25,077 nt of DNA from Eggerthella sp. CAG:209 (GTDB lineage Bacteria > Actinomycetota > Coriobacteriia > Coriobacteriales > Eggerthellaceae): contig FR884579.1 in the NCBI GenBank assembly GCA_000436075.1, positions 1-25,077 of the forward strand, in the 5' to 3' direction. The notes under the pieces were generated by a model that was given only the letters and a program-made list of their open reading frames with translations, searched no databases and was not told the origin of the DNA. The position numbers and the translations under genes are program-made. Shown in pieces: positions 21,977-25,077 of this stretch (positions are counted from its first letter, which is position 1; every line of letters starts with the position of its first letter).

Positions 21977-22004
21977 ACGAGGGAGCGCATGCTGAATTTG
22001 CCAC

Positions 22005-22010
22005 GATAAT
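22005..22010 (+). promoter_or_regulatory. -10 box of the two-component operon
   Basis: GATAAT lies 28 bases upstream of the regulator start and predicts a leader of about 20 bases. There is no -35 match at 16-18 bases. Lack of a -35 is usual for promoters that depend on a PhoB-type activator, and the tandem repeats at 21948-21976 lie upstream. Confidence 0.45.
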
Positions 22011-22037
22011 TTAACAATACGAGGAAAGGAACATGCG

Positions 22038-22736
22038 TTGACTACCATCTTGCTTATCGAGGACGATCCCACCATTCGCCTTACCACAGAGTTTTCCCTA
22101 ACCAAACACGGATACGCGGTGAGTTCATGCGATGATGGTCAATCGGGCTACGAAACAGCACTCTCCATTGAGCCTGACTTAGTACTTCTGGATGTTATGC
22201 TTCCAGGAATGAACGGATTCGAGGTTGCGCGCAACTTGCGCAACGAAGGATTCAAATCCCCTATCCTCATGCTTACCGCTCTCGACTCAGACGAAGACAA
22301 GATCAAGGGCCTCGATGCTGGTGCAGACGACTATGTAACAAAGCCCTTTTCCGCAGAGGTTCTCCTTGCACGCATTCGAGCGAATCTCCGTCGAACTGAG
22401 CTTGACGGAGTAAACACTTCAACGCCCCAAACGTTTGGCGATCTTACTCTTGACATGGAAAACAGCTCAGCCACCATAAACGGCACAACGCTAAAGCTCC
22501 GAAGCAAAGAGCTTCAACTCCTATTTGCGTTGGCGGAACGCGAAGGGATGCTCTGTCGTCGTACCTGGTTGACTCAAAAAGTATGGAAAGAAGACTACCT
22601 CAGCACTTCACGCACCATTGATGTTCATATACGTCGGCTCCGTTCGGTTCTTGATGAGTACAGCGACTATCGCTTCATCCATACCGTACATGGCATGGGA
22701 TACCGCTTTGAGCCGATCAAGAAAACGCAAGAATAA
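22038..22736 (+). CDS. OmpR/PhoB-family response regulator (PhoB/RegX3-like)
   Basis: This is the DNA-binding output of a two-component system, most likely the phosphate regulator given its divergence from pstSCAB-phoU. The 232-residue protein has a receiver domain with the acidic pair in IEDD (8-10), phospho-acceptor Asp52 in LVLLDVMLPGMNG, Thr80 and Lys102 (TKPF). A winged-helix domain ends in SRTIDVHIRRLRSVLDE and TVHGMGYRF. The start is TTG at 22038 with AAAGGA 7 bases upstream; the only nearby ATG (22032-22034) opens a two-codon frame that stops at once. The stop overlaps the kinase start by one base (TAATG). Confidence 0.93.
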   Translation: MTTILLIEDDPTIRLTTEFSLTKHGYAVSSCDDGQSGYETALSIEPDLVLLDVMLPGMNGFEVARNLRNEGFKSPILMLTALDSDEDKIKGLDAGADDYVTKPFSAEVLLARIRANLRRTELDGVNTSTPQTFGDLTLDMENSSATINGTTLKLRSKELQLLFALAEREGMLCRRTWLTQKVWKEDYLSTSRTIDVHIRRLRSVLDEYSDYRFIHTVHGMGYRFEPIKKTQE

Positions 22737-24049
22737 TGAACGACGCTCGATTTCGAGGGAAATGTGCCAGCGATTCTCCAACAAAACGCTGGCAAAAGCG
22801 CTTTGCTCTCGTATATCTCATTGTGGCTATCGTGTTCGCCGCATGCTTTGCCACATTCGCCCTTAACCCTATAAACAACAAGGTCGTAGAACGACAAAGT
22901 TCGAACCTCACCTCGACCGCCCAAGCAGAGGCAAATGCTCTTGAATATGTTGATAACGCTCAAGAGTTCACAGAAGAAGCTGCTGAGGGGTCAGACTTGC
23001 GCATTACGCTCATCGCGCAAGATGGAACAGTAATAGCGGATTCTGAGGTTGATCCCGCAACACTCGAAAATCACCTAGGCAGAGAAGAAGTCGACAGTGC
23101 ACTTCAGGGCGAAAACGGAGAAGCCCAACGCTTGAGCTCCACTGACGACACCAGCAGGCTTTACGTTGCCGTTCCAGCAACGTATCAAGGCGAACGGACG
23201 GCATTGCGCCTCAGTGAGCCATCCACCGTCATCACGACAGCAGCCGATGCAACACGCAACACTGCCCTCATCATATGCGGATTAGGAATCATCGCCTTTG
23301 TCGCCATCGCCCTATTCACCTATCGCGAATCAAAGGCACCCTTAAAGAAATTCGACCAAGTTAGATCTGATTTTGTGGCAAACGCGAGCCATGAACTGAA
23401 AACTCCCGTTGCAGGCATTCGATTGCTGTCGGAAGCAATCCGCGACGCATCTGACGCAGGCGATGAAAAGAGCCTGCATCTATTCATCGACCGCTTAGAC
23501 AACGAAGCGGAGCGCCTTCAGCGCCTAGTGATCGATCTGCTTGATTTATCTCGCCTCGAAGAGCAACAGAACTCGGATCGTACACCTCGCGCCGACTTGC
23601 ATAGCACTCTAACTACAAGCTACCTTGCGCACAAAGGAGAAGCGGAAGACAAGGGCATTGACCTCGTGCTAGATGATCGATCAACTCCAAACGACAATTG
23701 CTACACCAATATGGAGCCTTCCGATGCGTCTCTGATTTTTGACAACCTCATAGAAAACGCAATTATGTATACCGATGAAGGAAGCATTCTCGTATCTCTC
23801 GAACCAAGATCACATGAAACGGTTATTTCGGTAAAAGACACCGGAATCGGCATCCCCCAAGCGGATCAATCACGCATTTTTGAGCGTTTTTACCGCGTAA
23901 ACAAAGCGAGAAGCCGCGAAGTCGGCGGAACTGGATTAGGTTTATCGCTGGTACGCCACGCTATAGAACGTGGTAATGGCTCTATCGAAGTAAATAGCAC
24001 AGTTGGCCAAGGCACCGAGTTCACCGTCCACCTGCCAAAATCCAAATAA
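22736..24049 (+). CDS. PhoR-like sensor histidine kinase
   Basis: This membrane kinase is the partner of the upstream regulator. The 437-residue protein has a transmembrane helix at about 23-44 and an external domain of about 130 residues. The external sequence (DLRITLIAQDGTVIADSEVDP...ENHLGREEV) resembles the extracytoplasmic sensor of Gram-positive PhoR proteins. A second helix follows at about 177-195. The HisKA motif NASHELKTP has phospho-acceptor His219, followed by an HATPase domain with the N box (DNLIENAIMY), DTGIGIP, FERFYR and GGTGLGLSL. The HisKA helix follows the membrane within about 25 residues, so there is no HAMP or PAS domain. Its start overlaps the regulator stop by one base. 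Confidence 0.93.
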   Translation: MNDARFRGKCASDSPTKRWQKRFALVYLIVAIVFAACFATFALNPINNKVVERQSSNLTSTAQAEANALEYVDNAQEFTEEAAEGSDLRITLIAQDGTVIADSEVDPATLENHLGREEVDSALQGENGEAQRLSSTDDTSRLYVAVPATYQGERTALRLSEPSTVITTAADATRNTALIICGLGIIAFVAIALFTYRESKAPLKKFDQVRSDFVANASHELKTPVAGIRLLSEAIRDASDAGDEKSLHLFIDRLDNEAERLQRLVIDLLDLSRLEEQQNSDRTPRADLHSTLTTSYLAHKGEAEDKGIDLVLDDRSTPNDNCYTNMEPSDASLIFDNLIENAIMYTDEGSILVSLEPRSHETVISVKDTGIGIPQADQSRIFERFYRVNKARSREVGGTGLGLSLVRHAIERGNGSIEVNSTVGQGTEFTVHLPKSK

Positions 24050-24057
24050 GAATTAAG

Positions 24058-24131
24058 CCTCATTGACCCATTGAGGACAAATCCCGAACAAGCACATACC
24101 CCCCCTCATTTCTCTTGTCGCAGAAATGAGG
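24058..24131. repeat. Two hairpins with related arms downstream of the kinase gene
   Basis: CCTCATTG/CATTGAGG (24058-24065 with 24069-24076, one mismatch) is followed by a perfect 10-bp stem (24104-24113 with 24122-24131, 8-base loop). Both left arms begin CCTCATT. Neither has a U-tract. The rest of the gap from 24050 to 24194 shows no convincing ORF. They may shape the 3' end of the kinase transcript. Confidence 0.5.
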
Positions 24132-24194
24132 CACCAAGGGTTTGCTTGACGACTAGTTGATAAAGTTAGCCGTTTCAGGCGTATCCATGACATT

Positions 24195-24228
24195 AAAAAG
24201 AGGAGCTCTAGGGGGAGCTCCTCTTTTT
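24195..24228. terminator. Strong bidirectional terminator before the insertion sequence
   Basis: A perfect 14-bp inverted repeat (24195-24208 with 24215-24228) closes a 6-base loop. Its outer arms are A5 and T5, so it works as an intrinsic terminator on both strands. It lies 146 bases past the kinase stop. It may also have ended a minus-strand gene that is now separated from it by the insertion sequence. Confidence 0.88.
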
Positions 24229-24239
24229 GCGTTTATGGG

Positions 24240-25077
24240 GGTGTTCCTATAGTTCTGTCAAGGGAGATTCGCCCTTTCGATGGGCGTTTTTGGCAATGCT
24301 GACGCAGGCCCTGCCGGGCCTGCGATCTCTGCCGGCCGTTAGGCCGCGTACGGAACCTTGTCCCTCATGACCGCGTAGATCACCTTGAGCCGCTTCCTCG
24401 CCACGGCCTTCAGGGCCTTGCCGTGCGGCATGCCCCTGTCGCGGCAGCGCGCGTAATATTCGCCCCATCGGTTGCGGCTGCGCGCAAGGCAGTTGCAAGA
24501 GAATATGAGCAGGTTCTTCAGCCTCTTGTTGCCCTGCCGCGACGCGGACACCGACGATATCGACGTGCCGGACCGCCGGTTGCGCGGCGCCAGCCCGCAG
24601 TACGAGGCCAGCCTGTCGTGGCTTGGGAAGTCGGCTATGTCTATGGATATGACCAGCTCGGATGCCGTTCGCGGCCCTATGCCGGGCACCGTGAGCAGGC
24701 ACCTGTACGTCTCGTCGGCGGAAAGCAGCGCCGATATCTCGGAGGTCAGCGACCCGATCTCGGCGTCGTTCTCCGATATCCTTCGCGCGAGCAGCCGGAC
24801 GGCGCGGTCCTCGCAGGCGACGGCCGCCGGGCGCGGCCTGCTCGACGACTCGACGGATCCGGCCAGCGCCGCCACTTTGGCGCGCCTGCAGCCGCGCGTG
24901 AGCGCCCCGACGGACTGCGGCGAGGCCTCGGATATCGACCATGGGCCGCCGACGGCGGCCATGAGCTTGAGGGTCGCCGGGTCCGAGAGGTCGGCTTGCG
25001 CCTCGAATTCCGGGCACGATTCGAGCAATATGCTGCGGAGCCTGTTCTTGCTGCGCGTGTTCTCGCAGGTCAGAAAG
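24240..25077 (-). mobile_element. IS110-family insertion sequence, partial (right end in window)
   Basis: From roughly 24240 on, the DNA carries an IS110-type transposase gene and becomes much richer in G and C than all preceding genes. The exact end is not visible because IS110 elements usually lack clear terminal inverted repeats and target duplications; I place it just after the terminator at 24195-24228. The 3' non-coding end holds a short stem with a T5 tail (24270-24274 with 24282-24286), a 9-bp GC stem (24303-24311 with 24316-24324) and an outward TTGACA (24256-24261, minus). The left end, which would hold the transposase promoter region and, in the IS110 group, the bridge RNA, is outside the window. 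Confidence 0.8.
24339..25077 (-). CDS. IS110-family transposase, N terminus off the window
   Basis: The minus-strand frame is open from the window edge and ends at 24339. The visible 245 residues begin FLTCENTRSKNRLRSI and cover the end of the RuvC-like DEDD domain and the helical linker. The complete Transposase_20 domain follows: LLTVPGIGPRTASELV, DFPSHDRLASYCGLAPRNRRSG, then the serine-containing SSVSASRQGNKRLKNLL, which holds the conserved serine region used in IS110 recombination. The first initiator in the visible part is a TTG at 25028, but the match to the family continues upstream of it, so it is not the true start. It is GC-rich, unlike the host genes, which suggests acquisition from a higher-GC relative. 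Confidence 0.9.
   Translation of the reverse strand, partial: FLTCENTRSKNRLRSILLESCPEFEAQADLSDPATLKLMAAVGGPWSISEASPQSVGALTRGCRRAKVAALAGSVESSSRPRPAAVACEDRAVRLLARRISENDAEIGSLTSEISALLSADETYRCLLTVPGIGPRTASELVISIDIADFPSHDRLASYCGLAPRNRRSGTSISSVSASRQGNKRLKNLLIFSCNCLARSRNRWGEYYARCRDRGMPHGKALKAVARKRLKVIYAVMRDKVPYAA

Noticed and set aside
21817..22037. A riboswitch or CRISPR-like repeat in the pstS upstream region.
   Set aside because: Only the 11-bp-step operator repeats and a weak interrupted stem (21846-21850 with 21865-21869) are present; no known riboswitch core or spacer-repeat pattern is seen.
24146..24228. A TTGACG at 24146-24151 with the terminator at 24195-24228 as a small RNA gene.
   Set aside because: No acceptable -10 box lies at 16-19 bases, so there is no supported promoter.
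24247..25017. A 256-codon minus-strand frame rich in Arg, Ala and Gly inside the insertion sequence.
   Set aside because: It is a second frame of the GC-rich transposase gene; the composition is that of a shadow frame and the IS110 match is in the other frame.

Overview
The window is a stretch of low-to-mid GC chromosome (by eye near 50 percent, not counted) from what looks like a member of the class Coriobacteriia (Actinomycetota). The evidence is the gene order uvrC-rapZ-yvcK-whiA followed by gap-pgk-tpiA-secG, the actinobacterial sequence style of RapZ and SecG, CCA-encoding tRNA genes, and frequent GTG/TTG starts. The genus cannot be fixed from the sequence alone. The last 0.8 kb is a much more GC-rich insertion sequence of the IS110 family that runs off the right edge.

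Layout, left to right. Positions 75-10731 form a long minus-strand block. In order of transcription it runs from a CPA1 cation/proton antiporter into uvrC, rapZ, yvcK and whiA (short gaps or overlaps), then gap, pgk, tpiA and secG. The glycolytic part is punctuated: a candidate promoter lies before gap, a perfect intrinsic terminator sits between gap and pgk, secG has its own strong promoter, and a terminator follows secG. At 10968-11375 there is a compact minus-strand tRNA unit (tRNA-His, then two identical tRNA-Lys genes) with its own promoter and terminator. A diacylglycerol-kinase-family gene on the plus strand (11486-12424) converges on gdhA, sharing a bidirectional terminator.

From 12491 to 17690 the minus strand carries NADP-type glutamate dehydrogenase, argS, a D-amino-acid aminotransferase and ornithine carbamoyltransferase. 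This is a nitrogen, arginine and cell-wall amino-acid neighbourhood. From 17776 to 21816 a full phosphate uptake operon, pstS-pstC-pstA-pstB-phoU, is read on the minus strand. It is divergent from a two-component system (PhoB/RegX3-type regulator and PhoR-type kinase, 22038-24049). Their shared 220-bp intergenic region holds three 7-bp direct repeats at exact 11-bp steps, the architecture of a Pho box. Together these genes form a self-contained phosphate starvation module: the kinase senses phosphate status with PstSCAB-PhoU, and the regulator drives both arms.

The most interesting signals are: (1) PstS has its two halves in swapped order, so it is a circular permutation of the canonical protein; (2) UvrC has lost one of the four cysteines that align with the Fe-S ligands of E. 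coli UvrC and carries extra cysteines nearby; (3) the terminator between gap and pgk; (4) the structured leader of argF; (5) the IS110 right end, with an outward -35 box placed where a circle-junction promoter would need it. I found no CRISPR array, rRNA gene, prophage or clearly new defence system.
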